64,000 nucleotides of DNA from Streptomyces sp. LUP30 (GTDB taxonomy: Bacteria; Actinomycetota; Actinomycetes; Streptomycetales; Streptomycetaceae). Shown here piece by piece: positions 38,030 to 46,146 of the stretch. The notes under the pieces are model-generated. The model did not search any database, had not been told where the DNA came from, and was given only the letters and a program-made list of their open reading frames with translations. Numbering within the stretch: the first letter of the stretch is position 1; every line of letters starts with the position of its first letter. Made by a program: the position numbers and the translations under genes. The stretch spans positions 62,001 through 126,000 of the forward strand of contig NZ_MJAJ01000006.1 of assembly GCF_001746365.1 (NCBI RefSeq), read 5' to 3'.

Positions 38030-39040
38030 ATGAAGGCCAAGTCCCGCATTCCGCAGCAGACGGTGATCGAGGAGACCCTCCAGAGGGTGTACGGCCACGC
38101 GCTCAGCCACCCGTTCGGCGACGTCATCGACGTGGAGGCGACGGCCGCCCAACTCGGCTTCCCCGTCACGGACGTGCACGCCGCCGTCGCGGAGCTGACG
38201 GACATGGGACTGCTGCGTGACCGGCCGGGACGCGGCCTGGTGGCGGTGGCGCCGGACGAGGCGGTCAGCCGGGTGCTCGGTCCGCTGGAGTTCGAACTGC
38301 GCACCCGGCGTGTGCAGATCGAGGAGACCCGGGCGCGGCTCCAGTCCTTCACACCGCTCTTCGAGGCCAGCCGCGGCGTCGGCGGACAGCCCCGGCAGGT
38401 GGAGATCATCGAGAACCTCGACGACGTGCGCACCGCCATCACCGAGTTGTCGGCGACCTGCACCTCGGAGATCCTCACCGCCCAGCCTGGCGGCGGGCGC
38501 CGGGAGGACGTGCTGGTGGAGGCGGCGCCTCGCGACTACGAGACGCTGCGCAGGGGCGTGGAGATGCGCATCCTCTACCAGCACACCGCCCGCTCCAGCC
38601 GGGGCACCCACTCCTACGTCGAGCAGGTGACCCGACTCGGCGCGGAAGTGCGCACGCTGGACGACCAGTTCATGCGTTTCCTGGTCTTCGACCGGGAGCG
38701 CGCGCTGATCGCCACGCCCGGCAACCCGGCCGGCGCCGCCCTCGTCCGGGATCCCAACGTCGTCGCGTTCCTGGTCGAGGCGTACGAGCGGCTGTGGCTC
38801 TCGGCCGAGCCCTTCGTGGTGGAGGCCGACGCCCAGCCGGAGATCGCGGACGCCCTGAAGGAGGCCATCGTCCGGCTGCTCACGACGGGCCTGACCGACG
38901 AGGCCGTGGCCCGGCGCCTGGGGATGTCGGTGCGGACCTGCCGACGCCACGTCGCCGAGCTCATGGCGTCGCTCAACGCCGAGAGCCGCTTCCAGGCCGG
39001 CTACCTGCTCGCTCTGCAGGAGCAGTCGGAGTCCGAATAG
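38030..39040 (+). CDS. TrmB-like/LuxR-C regulator, paralogue 2 (paired with DTGWG peptide 2)
   Basis: 336 aa from the ATG at 38030 (an in-frame ATG at 37979 is less likely). An N-terminal winged helix (VIDVEATAAQLGFPVTDVHAAVAEL) is followed by a middle domain (AQPGGGRREDVLVEAAPRD, MRILYQHTARSSRG) and a LuxR-type helix-turn-helix (GLTDEAVARRLGMSVRTCRRHVAELM, then SRFQAGYL). It is paralogous over its full length to the protein at 11906-12946. It is followed by a hairpin and then the peptide 2 operon. It probably controls that operon, and perhaps the one starting at 47774, which shares the upstream motif. Confidence 0.88.
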   Translation: MKAKSRIPQQTVIEETLQRVYGHALSHPFGDVIDVEATAAQLGFPVTDVHAAVAELTDMGLLRDRPGRGLVAVAPDEAVSRVLGPLEFELRTRRVQIEETRARLQSFTPLFEASRGVGGQPRQVEIIENLDDVRTAITELSATCTSEILTAQPGGGRREDVLVEAAPRDYETLRRGVEMRILYQHTARSSRGTHSYVEQVTRLGAEVRTLDDQFMRFLVFDRERALIATPGNPAGAALVRDPNVVAFLVEAYERLWLSAEPFVVEADAQPEIADALKEAIVRLLTTGLTDEAVARRLGMSVRTCRRHVAELMASLNAESRFQAGYLLALQEQSESE

Positions 39041-39059
39041 GGCCTCTCTTCGGGATCTT

Positions 39060-39080
39060 GCCGGGGTCGCGGGCCCCGGC
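39060..39080. terminator. Hairpin after regulator paralogue 2
   Basis: GCCGGGG and CCCCGGC form a 7-bp stem with a 7-base loop, 20 bases after the regulator stop. It would separate the regulator transcript from the peptide 2 operon. Confidence 0.5.
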
Positions 39081-39211
39081 ACACGCCCGCCCCTGCCTTG
39101 CAGCCGCACGCACCAGCACCCGCTCGGAGCCGCTACGAGGCGCCGCGGCTGCGCGCGGACCGATCCGAGAGAAAGGCCCTGGCGCCCTCTACATCCGATT
39201 TCTCCCCCGGG

Positions 39212-39238
39212 GCATCAAGCTGCCATGCAGCATGATGC
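39212..39238. promoter_or_regulatory. 27-bp palindromic candidate operator
   Basis: The arms are GCATCAAGCTGC (39212-39223) and GCAGCATGATGC (39227-39238) around CAT. Eleven of twelve arm positions pair. Its left 20 bases recur 47518-47537 with one change, upstream of the beta-lactam-synthetase-like gene, and its core recurs before regulator 2 and in the regulator 1/peptide 1 promoter. It lies 138 bases before the peptide 2 start. It is the best operator candidate in the window. Confidence 0.6.
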
Positions 39239-39280
39239 TCACTTCTGCCGCCGCCCAGCGGCCCCCGTTCCTGGCACCGT

Positions 39281-39289
39281 GATGGCAGC
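39281..39289 (-). promoter_or_regulatory. Inverted GCTGCCATC half-site
   Basis: The minus strand reads GCTGCCATC, identical to nine bases of the site at 12986-13002. It is 42 bases after the 27-bp palindrome and before the peptide 2 gene, and could be an accessory site. Short, so weak on its own. Confidence 0.25.
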
Positions 39290-39376
39290 GCGGCGCACCG
39301 CCTGCGGGCGGAAGGCGAGTTCCGGCGTCGCAGATCACGTTGAAGTGCATCACTGATACGTACTGGGGGGCGGAAA

Positions 39377-39520
39377 GTGAAGCGATTCGGCACGTTCTTC
39401 TCCGTCGGGGTCATGATCTTCCCGGCCGCGCCGGCGCAGGAAATGGCGGCCATGGTCGAACCGCGGCCCGCATTCACCGCGGCGACCTCGGATCCCGGCG
39501 ACGACACCGGCTGGGGATGA
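39377..39520 (+). CDS. Small peptide ending in DTGWG (peptide 2)
   Basis: 47 aa, GTG start 6 bases after GGGGGG; it starts KRFGTFFSVGVMIFPAAPA, a short basic start and hydrophobic stretch. The last five residues are DTGWG, identical to the repeated motif of the peptide at 13099-13281. Its TGA overlaps the ATG of the acyl-activating enzyme (ATGA), so peptide and enzyme are translationally coupled and the peptide is the first product of the operon. The signal peptide is less clear than in peptide 1. The role is proposed as autoregulatory signal; a modified-peptide precursor is an alternative. Confidence 0.75.
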   Translation: MKRFGTFFSVGVMIFPAAPAQEMAAMVEPRPAFTAATSDPGDDTGWG

Positions 39521-41169
39521 TCCGCTTTCCCCGCGTTCTCACTTCCCGGAATTCCGCGTCCGAACCGAGGATCACGCCCTTGCCGATCAACGATCTCTAC
39601 AAGAATCTGGCCGAGCATCCGGATCGCCGGATGCGGTTTTTCGCCATCGACGGACGAATGGTCACCAAGACCTTTCCGGAAGTCCACGACGACGTCGTAC
39701 GGCTCATGGACGAACTGCGCGACCGTGGTGTGGGCGCCGGGGACCTCGTGGGCATCGCCGGCCCGAACTCCTACGAGTGGGTCGTCGCCGACCTCGCCCT
39801 GCTGGGGTTGGGGTGCGTCTCCGTGGCGCTGCCGCTGGAGCGCCGCACGGACGCGGCGACCATGGACGAACTGGCCGGCAGGTACGGGCTCTCGGCGCTC
39901 CTGCTGACCCAGGCGCCGCCCGGGAACCCGGACCTGCCGCAGGGTGTCGCGTGGCTGGGCCTGCGGCCGCCGGCCTTCGAGCCGAGGCCGGCTCCGGCGC
40001 GGCCGGACCTGCCGGACGACGTCTTCTCCATCGCCTTCTCCTCGGGCACGTCGGGCAGCAAGAAGGGCCTGATGATGTCCGCGAAGGGCGTCGAGAACAC
40101 CATCCGGACCTCCGGCGAGGCCTGGCGGGTGGACGGGGACGACAACCTCCTGATCGTCATGCCCTTCTCCAACTTCCAGCAGCGCTACCTGATCTACCTG
40201 GCCGTCCGGTACGGACTCGACGCGACCGTCGTGGCGCCGGAGCGGATGTTCCAGAAGATGCGGGACTTCGAGCCGACCATCGTCCTCGGCCCGCCGTCGT
40301 TCTTCGAGGTCGCCCACAACCGGGTCGACTCCGCCGGAGTCCGGGAGCGCTGGCCGGTGCTGCTGGCCGCCGTGCTCGACGCGGTCCTGCCGGACCGGGT
40401 CGGCCGCCCCCTGCGGGCCCGGCTGGGCCGCCGCTGGACGGGCATGTACGGCTCCCGGGTACGGCTGATGTTCACCGGCTCCGCCCCGGTGCCCCCGCGC
40501 ACGGTCCGGCTGTTCCAGCTGCTGGGCGCCCCGCTGCACGAGGTGTACGGGAGCACCGAGGTCGGCTGGATCGCCTTCAACCTGCCGGGGCGCAGCAAGG
40601 TGGGCAGCGCCGGCCGGCCCGTCGACGGGATCGGGGTCGAGGTCGCCGACGACGGCGAGGTCGTGGTGCGCACCGACAGCCCGCAGTGCCTCGGCTATGT
40701 CTTCGAGGGCACCGAGACCCAGGACACGGTCTTCCTGCCCGGCGGCCGGGTGGCCACCGGCGATCTGGGCCGCTTCGACGAGGCGGGGTTCCTGCGTCTG
40801 GTCGGCCGGAAGAAGAACGTGATCATCACGCGCAGCGGGGTCAAGATCAACCCGGAGGAACTGGAACTCGCCGTGGAGAAGGCCTGCCGGGTGACCCGGG
40901 CGATGGTCGCGTCGCCCTCCGGGGACGGCTTGCTGACCTGTGTCGTCTGGCTCGACGACTGGCGGTCCCCGGAGCGCACGGCAGAGGTCGAGGCGTACAT
41001 CGAAGAGTCCAACAGACAGCGCGAAGCAGCCCGCAGGATCTCGGACGTCGTATTCCGGCCCGAGTCCGAACTGACGGTGGAGAGCGGTCTGCTGACGAGA
41101 AATTTCAAGGTCGACAGGAGCGCGGTCGCGCGCACGATATTCGGCGAGAAAACCGGGGCGGGACGATGA
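39517..41169 (+). CDS. AMP-dependent acyl-activating enzyme (acyl-ACP/CoA ligase)
   Basis: 550 aa, ATG overlapping the peptide 2 stop. ANL superfamily: ATP loop SSGTSGSKKG, YGSTEVGWIAF (A5-like), TGDLGRFDEAGFLRLVGRKKNVIITRSGVKINPEELE, and the late Lys in LLTRNFKVDR. A free ACP gene follows with a 4-bp overlap, so it probably loads a small carboxylic acid onto that ACP for the SyrB2-like halogenase downstream. Confidence 0.9.
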   Translation: MIRFPRVLTSRNSASEPRITPLPINDLYKNLAEHPDRRMRFFAIDGRMVTKTFPEVHDDVVRLMDELRDRGVGAGDLVGIAGPNSYEWVVADLALLGLGCVSVALPLERRTDAATMDELAGRYGLSALLLTQAPPGNPDLPQGVAWLGLRPPAFEPRPAPARPDLPDDVFSIAFSSGTSGSKKGLMMSAKGVENTIRTSGEAWRVDGDDNLLIVMPFSNFQQRYLIYLAVRYGLDATVVAPERMFQKMRDFEPTIVLGPPSFFEVAHNRVDSAGVRERWPVLLAAVLDAVLPDRVGRPLRARLGRRWTGMYGSRVRLMFTGSAPVPPRTVRLFQLLGAPLHEVYGSTEVGWIAFNLPGRSKVGSAGRPVDGIGVEVADDGEVVVRTDSPQCLGYVFEGTETQDTVFLPGGRVATGDLGRFDEAGFLRLVGRKKNVIITRSGVKINPEELELAVEKACRVTRAMVASPSGDGLLTCVVWLDDWRSPERTAEVEAYIEESNRQREAARRISDVVFRPESELTVESGLLTRNFKVDRSAVARTIFGEKTGAGR

Positions 41170-41417
41170 ACAAAGGGCATGTCAGCGACGACGAGATCTG
41201 CCGGCTCATCGCGAGCGTCCTCGCGAAGAAGGCGGCGAAGAACGGAGTGTCACCGGAGATGAGCCTGCGCGCCGATCTGGGCGTCGATTCGCTCACCCTC
41301 ATGAGCATGGTCTTCGTTCTTGAGGAGAAGACCGGAATCGATGCCTTCGGCCGGGTCGAGCAGTTCGTCGGGGCCGAGTCCGTGGCCGACATCATCAAGA
41401 TCGTACGAGAGAGCTGA
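41166..41417 (+). CDS. Free-standing acyl carrier protein 1
   Basis: 83 aa. The phosphopantetheine Ser is Ser42 in DLGVDSLTLMSM, within a typical four-helix ACP pattern. It overlaps the acyl-activating enzyme stop by 4 bp. It is a likely tether for the acyl group acted on by the non-haem halogenase, as carrier-bound substrates are the rule for SyrB2-type enzymes. Confidence 0.92.
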   Translation: MNKGHVSDDEICRLIASVLAKKAAKNGVSPEMSLRADLGVDSLTLMSMVFVLEEKTGIDAFGRVEQFVGAESVADIIKIVRES

Positions 41418-41428
41418 GAGGCCCTTTC

Positions 41429-42412
41429 ATGTCCGAATTCGCATCCGGCGCCCACAAGGACCCCGGCGCACCGCGGATCATCGACTTCCACAGCCACATC
41501 GCCTCCGGCATGTGTTTTCCGCAGTCCTTCAACGACGGTGTCGTCGACAACATGACGGTCGCTCTGACCAGCCGTGGACTGCCCGTGACCCGCGAGAAGG
41601 TCGCGCGGATGCACGCCGGGACCCTGACGGACCCGCTCTGCGACGAACTGGTCGCGCAGATGGACGAGGCCGGCATCGCGGAATCCGTGCTGCTGCTGCC
41701 GGACTTCACGTTCGCGCTCAAGGACAGCACGCACACCATCGCGGAACTCGTCGAGCACCACAGGAAGGTCGTGGAGCGTCACCCCGGCCGATTCCGGGTC
41801 TTCGTGGGCGTCGACCCCCGGTGGGGCGCGGACGGCCTGGCCCTCTTCGAGCGGGCGATCACCGAGTACGGCTTCGACGGCATGAAGCTGTACCCGCCCT
41901 GCGGGTACCGGCTCTCGGACGAGGCGCTCTACCCGTTCTACGAGATCTGCGCGCGATACGGCCTGCCGGTCCTGACGCACATCGGGGCGACATCGCCCGT
42001 ACTGGACTTCGAGATCGCGCAGCCCATCTACGTCGACAAGGCGGCCAGGGACTTTCCCGGGATCGACTTCGTGCTCGCGCACGGCAGCGTCCACTACCCG
42101 GACGAGGTCGCCATGTTGTGCAACAACCGGCCGAACATCTACGTCGACGTCAGCGGTTACGAGGCGTTCGGCGCCGCCGCGCTCAACACGCTGTTCCGGC
42201 GCGGCATCAACCACAAGATCCTCTTCGGCACGGACTGGCCGGTGTTCCGGCTCCAGGGCCGGCAGACGGACCTGGTCGAAAAGCTCGACAAGGAGGGCGC
42301 GTTCCCCGAGTCGATGACCGATGCGGACCGGGATCTCTTCTTCTACAAGAACGCGGCCCGGTTGCTCGGCAAGAACAAGCTGAAGCCCTCAGAGGTCACT
42401 GCCGCTCTCTGA
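41429..42412 (+). CDS. Amidohydrolase 2-family metal-dependent hydrolase
   Basis: 327 aa, TIM-barrel type: IIDFHSHI (HxH) near the start, FDGMKLYPP, THIGATSP, the HGSVHYPDEV metal-His region and GTDWPVF with the catalytic Asp. The family includes decarboxylases and hydrolases acting on small carboxylates. Between an ACP and a halogenase it may prepare or trim the acyl unit. The substrate is unknown. Confidence 0.88.
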   Translation: MSEFASGAHKDPGAPRIIDFHSHIASGMCFPQSFNDGVVDNMTVALTSRGLPVTREKVARMHAGTLTDPLCDELVAQMDEAGIAESVLLLPDFTFALKDSTHTIAELVEHHRKVVERHPGRFRVFVGVDPRWGADGLALFERAITEYGFDGMKLYPPCGYRLSDEALYPFYEICARYGLPVLTHIGATSPVLDFEIAQPIYVDKAARDFPGIDFVLAHGSVHYPDEVAMLCNNRPNIYVDVSGYEAFGAAALNTLFRRGINHKILFGTDWPVFRLQGRQTDLVEKLDKEGAFPESMTDADRDLFFYKNAARLLGKNKLKPSEVTAAL

Positions 42413-42442
42413 GGTCCCGTTCAATCACAGAAAGGCACCAAG

Positions 42443-43369
42443 GTGACGGAAGGCCAGACCAAGACGGATTTCCTCGGACTGACCGAGGAGCAGATCGAGT
42501 TCTTCAAGGAGAACGGTTTCGTGGGGCCGTTCGACCTCTACTCGGAGGACGAGGCCCCGCTGCTGTGGAACCAGGCCATGATCGAGATGGTCACCTCGGC
42601 GAACAAGCCCCACAACTCGACGGTCATCAACTACGACCGGCACCTCGACTGCAACACGCTGTCCGACCACATCAGCCGGCCGGAGATCGTGCACAAGCTG
42701 CGCAGCCTCATCGGCGACGACATCCTGTGCTGGAAGACGAACATCTTCAAGAAGGCCCCCGGCGAGGCCGGGACCGGCTGGCACCAGGTGGAGACCTTCG
42801 TGGTCGGCGAGACGACCACCTCGGCCACTCCCTCCCTCAAGTACACCGAGGAGACGGACCATCTGACGCAGGAACTGACGGTGTGGACCGCGTTCTCCCC
42901 GGCGGGCCGGGAGAACGGCTGCCTGCGCTACATCCCCGGCAGCCACAAGAAGTGGTACTACGACGAGAGCAAGCCGCTCACGTACAGCGTGGAGAGCCGG
43001 TCCCACGACTTCTTCGGATACGACTACTCCGAACTCAAGCTCGACAAGGACTGGGACCCCAGCGACGAGCAGGTCGTCGAGATGGAGATGAAGCCCGGCC
43101 AGTTCGTCATCTTCCTGGCCAAATGCATCCACGGCTCCCTGCCCAACGTCAGCGACACCACCCGCCTGGGCTTCGCCTCCCGCTACGTCTCGCCGTCGGT
43201 GAAGGTGTACGAGGACGTCGACAGCCTCAGTGAGTTCGGCGACACCATCAGCCTCGACTACCACGGCAGCGTCCTCGTCTCCGGTGAGGACAAGTACGGC
43301 CACAACCGGATCCACGACAAGAACCTGAACGGACACCCCTTCAAGAAGGCCGACACCGATGAGCACTGA
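42443..43369 (+). CDS. SyrB2-like non-haem Fe(II)/2OG halogenase with HxV instead of HxA
   Basis: 308 aa, GTG start. It follows the remembered SyrB2 sequence closely: LCWKTNIF, GTGWHQVETF, LTVWTAFSPAGRENGCLRYIPGS, FFGYDYSELKLDKDW, EMKPGQFVIF, GFASRYVSPSVKVY. The iron ligands are His114 and His230, and the 2-oxoglutarate Arg is Arg247. Hydroxylases have Asp two residues after the first His; SyrB2 has Ala (HQA) so that chloride can bind. Here it is Val116 (HQV), also without carboxylate. Chlorination of an unactivated carbon on ACP-bound substrate is expected. Two carrier proteins and a ligase adjoin it. Confidence 0.85.
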   Translation: MTEGQTKTDFLGLTEEQIEFFKENGFVGPFDLYSEDEAPLLWNQAMIEMVTSANKPHNSTVINYDRHLDCNTLSDHISRPEIVHKLRSLIGDDILCWKTNIFKKAPGEAGTGWHQVETFVVGETTTSATPSLKYTEETDHLTQELTVWTAFSPAGRENGCLRYIPGSHKKWYYDESKPLTYSVESRSHDFFGYDYSELKLDKDWDPSDEQVVEMEMKPGQFVIFLAKCIHGSLPNVSDTTRLGFASRYVSPSVKVYEDVDSLSEFGDTISLDYHGSVLVSGEDKYGHNRIHDKNLNGHPFKKADTDEH

Positions 43370-43640
43370 CGACTACCGGAAGAAGCTCGCGGACTTCCTC
43401 CGGACGCAGCCCACGACCGAGGGCGTGACCCACGAGGACGTCGTCAAGGCGACGACACGCGACGAACTGGGCATCAGCTCGCTCGGCGTCATCCTGCTCC
43501 TGGTGACCTACATCAAGGAGCACAAGAACGACTGCGTGCAGCTCAAGCCGGAGTGGGTCTCCCGCCTCCACGACATCGACGGCATCACGTCCGTACTGCG
43601 CGAGATCGACGAGACCGACCTGGCGCAGGCCACGGCATGA
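43359..43640 (+). CDS. Carrier protein 2 (ACP-like)
   Basis: 93 aa, ATG 10 bases before the halogenase stop. DELGISSLGVILLLVTYIKEH is a carrier-protein helix II, with Ser41 as the likely phosphopantetheine site (SSL in place of DSL). It differs from ACP 1, so the two may hold different intermediates before and after the KAS III-like step. Confidence 0.8.
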   Translation: MSTDDYRKKLADFLRTQPTTEGVTHEDVVKATTRDELGISSLGVILLLVTYIKEHKNDCVQLKPEWVSRLHDIDGITSVLREIDETDLAQATA

Positions 43641-43715
43641 CGTCCACCGGAATGCGTTCCCCGGGTCCGGCGGCCGGCAGCGGCGCGGGACCCGGGGCGG
43701 TGAGGGCGAGGCGCG

Positions 43716-44645
43716 GTGACCACTGATCCCACCGGCATCGGCATCGGCTCGTTCGCCTGCGTCTTCGGCGACCAGCAGCGAAAGCCGCACGACATACCGG
43801 GGTTCGAGGCGCTGTGGGACGAGCGGTCCTCCGGCGCGGACTTCTCCGCGATGGGCTGCGAGACCTTCCGGACCATGACCGCCCCGGTCGAGGAGTACGT
43901 GATCGAGGCGGTGCGCCGAACCCTGGACGACGGCGCCGTCGCCCCCGCGGACGTCGACTACCTGTTGCTGGCCACCAGCGACGCCCGGCTGACCGCGCTC
44001 GGCAGTGACTTCGCCGCCCGCCTTCTGGACGCGCTGGGACTCGTGGACTGCGTCCCGGTGCTGCTCTCCTACCAGCAGTGCTGCAGTTCGCTCACGGCCC
44101 TGCGACACGGGCACGACCTGCTCCTGGGCGACCCGGACGCCCGCCATGCGGTCCTGGTCTCGCTGGACTTCACCCCGGACGACGACGACCGGGTGCGCTC
44201 CTTCGCCCTGTTCGGTGACGCCGTCGCCAGCTGTCTGATCAGCCGGAGCGGACAGGGCCTGGTACGGCTCCTCGCCTCGGCCGTGCGCGCCGACCACGAA
44301 GGGCTGCTGGGACGTGACTCGTTCGTCTCCCGGCAACGGGCCGCGCAGTCGGCGCTCACCCGGGCCGGTGCGTCCGCCGGCCGCCGGGCCACGGACGTCA
44401 CCAGGGTGTTCCCCACCAACCTCTACGCGCCGATCACCCTGTTCAACGCCTCCATAGCGGGCCTGCACCGCGACCGTCTGCACTTCGCCGGAACCCTCGC
44501 CGCGTACGGTCACTGCGGGAACTCCGACTGGCTGATCAACCTCGTCGACCACCATGACGAGACCGGCATCCGCCCCGGGGAGACCCATCTGGCCGTTTCC
44601 TCGGCACCCGGATTCTTCGCCTGTGCGCTGTTCGAGGGAATCTGA
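43716..44645 (+). CDS. KAS III/thiolase-fold protein with unusual active site
   Basis: 309 aa, GTG start. The thiolase-fold nucleophile is Cys123 (YQQCCSSLTALRHG). The region that holds His in HQAN of KAS III enzymes reads FPTNLYAPITLFN, without His. GHCGNSDWLINL keeps the Asn-containing loop and adds a His. Related proteins act as acyltransferases instead of condensing enzymes. It may move or extend an acyl group between the two carriers. Confidence 0.75.
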   Translation: MTTDPTGIGIGSFACVFGDQQRKPHDIPGFEALWDERSSGADFSAMGCETFRTMTAPVEEYVIEAVRRTLDDGAVAPADVDYLLLATSDARLTALGSDFAARLLDALGLVDCVPVLLSYQQCCSSLTALRHGHDLLLGDPDARHAVLVSLDFTPDDDDRVRSFALFGDAVASCLISRSGQGLVRLLASAVRADHEGLLGRDSFVSRQRAAQSALTRAGASAGRRATDVTRVFPTNLYAPITLFNASIAGLHRDRLHFAGTLAAYGHCGNSDWLINLVDHHDETGIRPGETHLAVSSAPGFFACALFEGI

Positions 44646-44714
44646 ACCCGGCCCCGCCCCGCGGCCGCGAGGCGACGGCCTCGTCACCCGAGCACCCGGA
44701 GGAAAAGGAACACC

Positions 44715-45170
44715 ATGCAGATTTCCGTCGACGACCTCTCCGGCCCGGAGATCGCCTCCTTCCTGGCGGAGCACGTCCAGGACATGCGGGCCGTCACCCC
44801 GCTGGAGAGCAAGCACGCGCTCGACCTCGACGGTCTGCGCCGCCCGGAGGTGACCTTCTGGTCGGCCTGGGACGGCGGGGCCCTGGTGGGCTGCGCCGCC
44901 ATCAAGCGCATCGACGCCGGACACGCGGAGATCAAGTCGATGCGCACGGCCCCGGCCCGCAAGCGCAGCGGGGTGGCTTCCCGCCTGCTCGAACACCTCC
45001 TCTCCGAGGCCCGTCGCATGGGGTACTCCCGGCTCAGCCTGGAGACGGGGGCGACGGATTTCTTCGCCCCCGCCCGCGGCCTCTACGAGAAGTTCGGATT
45101 CGAGTACTGCGCGCCATTCGCGAACTACAAGGAAGACCCGAACAGCGCGTTCATGACGCGGCTGCTCTGA
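44715..45170 (+). CDS. GNAT-family N-acetyltransferase
   Basis: 151 aa, ATG with AGGAAA upstream. Acetyl-CoA site IKSMRTAPARKRSGVASRLLEHLLSEARRMGYSRLSLETG, with a C-terminal FEYCAPFANYKEDPNSAFMTRLL. This is a widespread subfamily of unknown substrates. In this cluster it could tailor or detoxify an amine (self-resistance), but the sequence does not resemble the remembered tabtoxin-resistance acetyltransferase. Confidence 0.88.
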   Translation: MQISVDDLSGPEIASFLAEHVQDMRAVTPLESKHALDLDGLRRPEVTFWSAWDGGALVGCAAIKRIDAGHAEIKSMRTAPARKRSGVASRLLEHLLSEARRMGYSRLSLETGATDFFAPARGLYEKFGFEYCAPFANYKEDPNSAFMTRLL

Positions 45171-45198
45171 ACCGAGCCCCGAAGGGGGACCACGACCC

Positions 45199-46146
45199 GT
45201 GGATGTGACCTATCCCTATGACAGAGAGCTGTTCAGCCGGCTCTTCCTGAACTGCTCCCAGCGCCAGTCGCTCGTCATGCTCGCCGAACACGAACCGCTG
45301 ACGCACCTGCTGCTCCAACGGTGTCTGATCAGCACCGACGACATCCTGCGGCAGATCGTCAGGGAGCAGCGGCCCAAGTACGCCTTCGACAGCGGCCTCC
45401 TCGACCCCGACGACCTGGCGGACATCGGGGTCGTCGCGGAGGAGACGACGTTCGGCAGCTATGCCGAGGCGCGCGGACTGCTGCTGGACGTGGTCGCTGA
45501 GGAGGGGTACGCGATCCTGGTGGGGGACGTCTTCTACTGGCCGCACTGCCCCGAGTACACCCGGCAGCACCTGACGCACAGCATCCTGCTCAAGAAGTAC
45601 GACGAGGACACGGCCCGCTGGTCGATCGTCGACGACAACCCGGCGAGCCTGCTGTGCGAGTACGCCTACCCGGAGGAGGTGATCGCGGCCGCCTTCGACA
45701 ACGGCGAACTGCGCCGGGTGCGCTACTTCACCCGCAAGGACTTCGACGCGTCCGAGGCCGCGGCCGCCTCCCGCCGGACCCTCGTCCGGCGGCTCGAGCG
45801 GTACGAGGACGGCCTCACCCTGTTCACCGGGGCCGCGGACTTCATCGCCTGCCCCTGGATCGCCCCGGAACGGGTCGTCTCCCTGCTGCACGACGCCTTC
45901 TCCCTCTACCAGGGCTCGCGCACCGCACTCACCGAGTACGTCCGCCGCGTCCTCGACGACCCCCGCGCCGAGGACGTGCTGACGACGATCACGCGCCACA
46001 GCGCGGAGGTGCAGAACCAGTTGCTGCTCGCCAAGGTCACCGGCTCGCTGGACGCCGGCCCGGTGACGGAGGTCTGCGTCCGGCTCGCGGAGGCCGAGCG
46101 GGAACTGCTGCACCGGCTGAGGACCACGTCAGGAGAGCGGGTATGA
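45199..46146 (+). CDS. BtrH-like cysteine acyltransferase candidate
   Basis: 315 aa, GTG start with GAAGGGGGA upstream. Possible triad: Cys19 (LFLNCSQRQS), His in YTRQHLTHSILLKKYD and Asp in ARWSIVDDNP, the order seen in papain-like BtrH, which transfers an acyl group from an ACP to an amine. The C-terminal half is helical with no known motif. With two ACPs in the same operon, transfer of the chlorinated acyl unit to an acceptor is a reasonable inference. The similarity is remote. Confidence 0.5.
   Translation: MDVTYPYDRELFSRLFLNCSQRQSLVMLAEHEPLTHLLLQRCLISTDDILRQIVREQRPKYAFDSGLLDPDDLADIGVVAEETTFGSYAEARGLLLDVVAEEGYAILVGDVFYWPHCPEYTRQHLTHSILLKKYDEDTARWSIVDDNPASLLCEYAYPEEVIAAAFDNGELRRVRYFTRKDFDASEAAAASRRTLVRRLERYEDGLTLFTGAADFIACPWIAPERVVSLLHDAFSLYQGSRTALTEYVRRVLDDPRAEDVLTTITRHSAEVQNQLLLAKVTGSLDAGPVTEVCVRLAEAERELLHRLRTTSGERV

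Larger units (their letters stand above)
39041..39376. other. 336-bp intergenic control region
   Basis: It holds a terminator-like hairpin after the regulator (39060-39080), the 27-bp palindrome (39212-39238), an inverted copy of GCTGCCATC (39281-39289) and the ribosome site of peptide 2 (GGGGGG just before 39377). No coding capacity with family features was seen. Confidence 0.6.

Noticed and set aside
44715..45170. The GNAT as the tabtoxin-resistance acetyltransferase (Ttr)
   Set aside because: The sequence belongs to a common, different GNAT subfamily and lies in the chlorination operon rather than the tabtoxin-like one.
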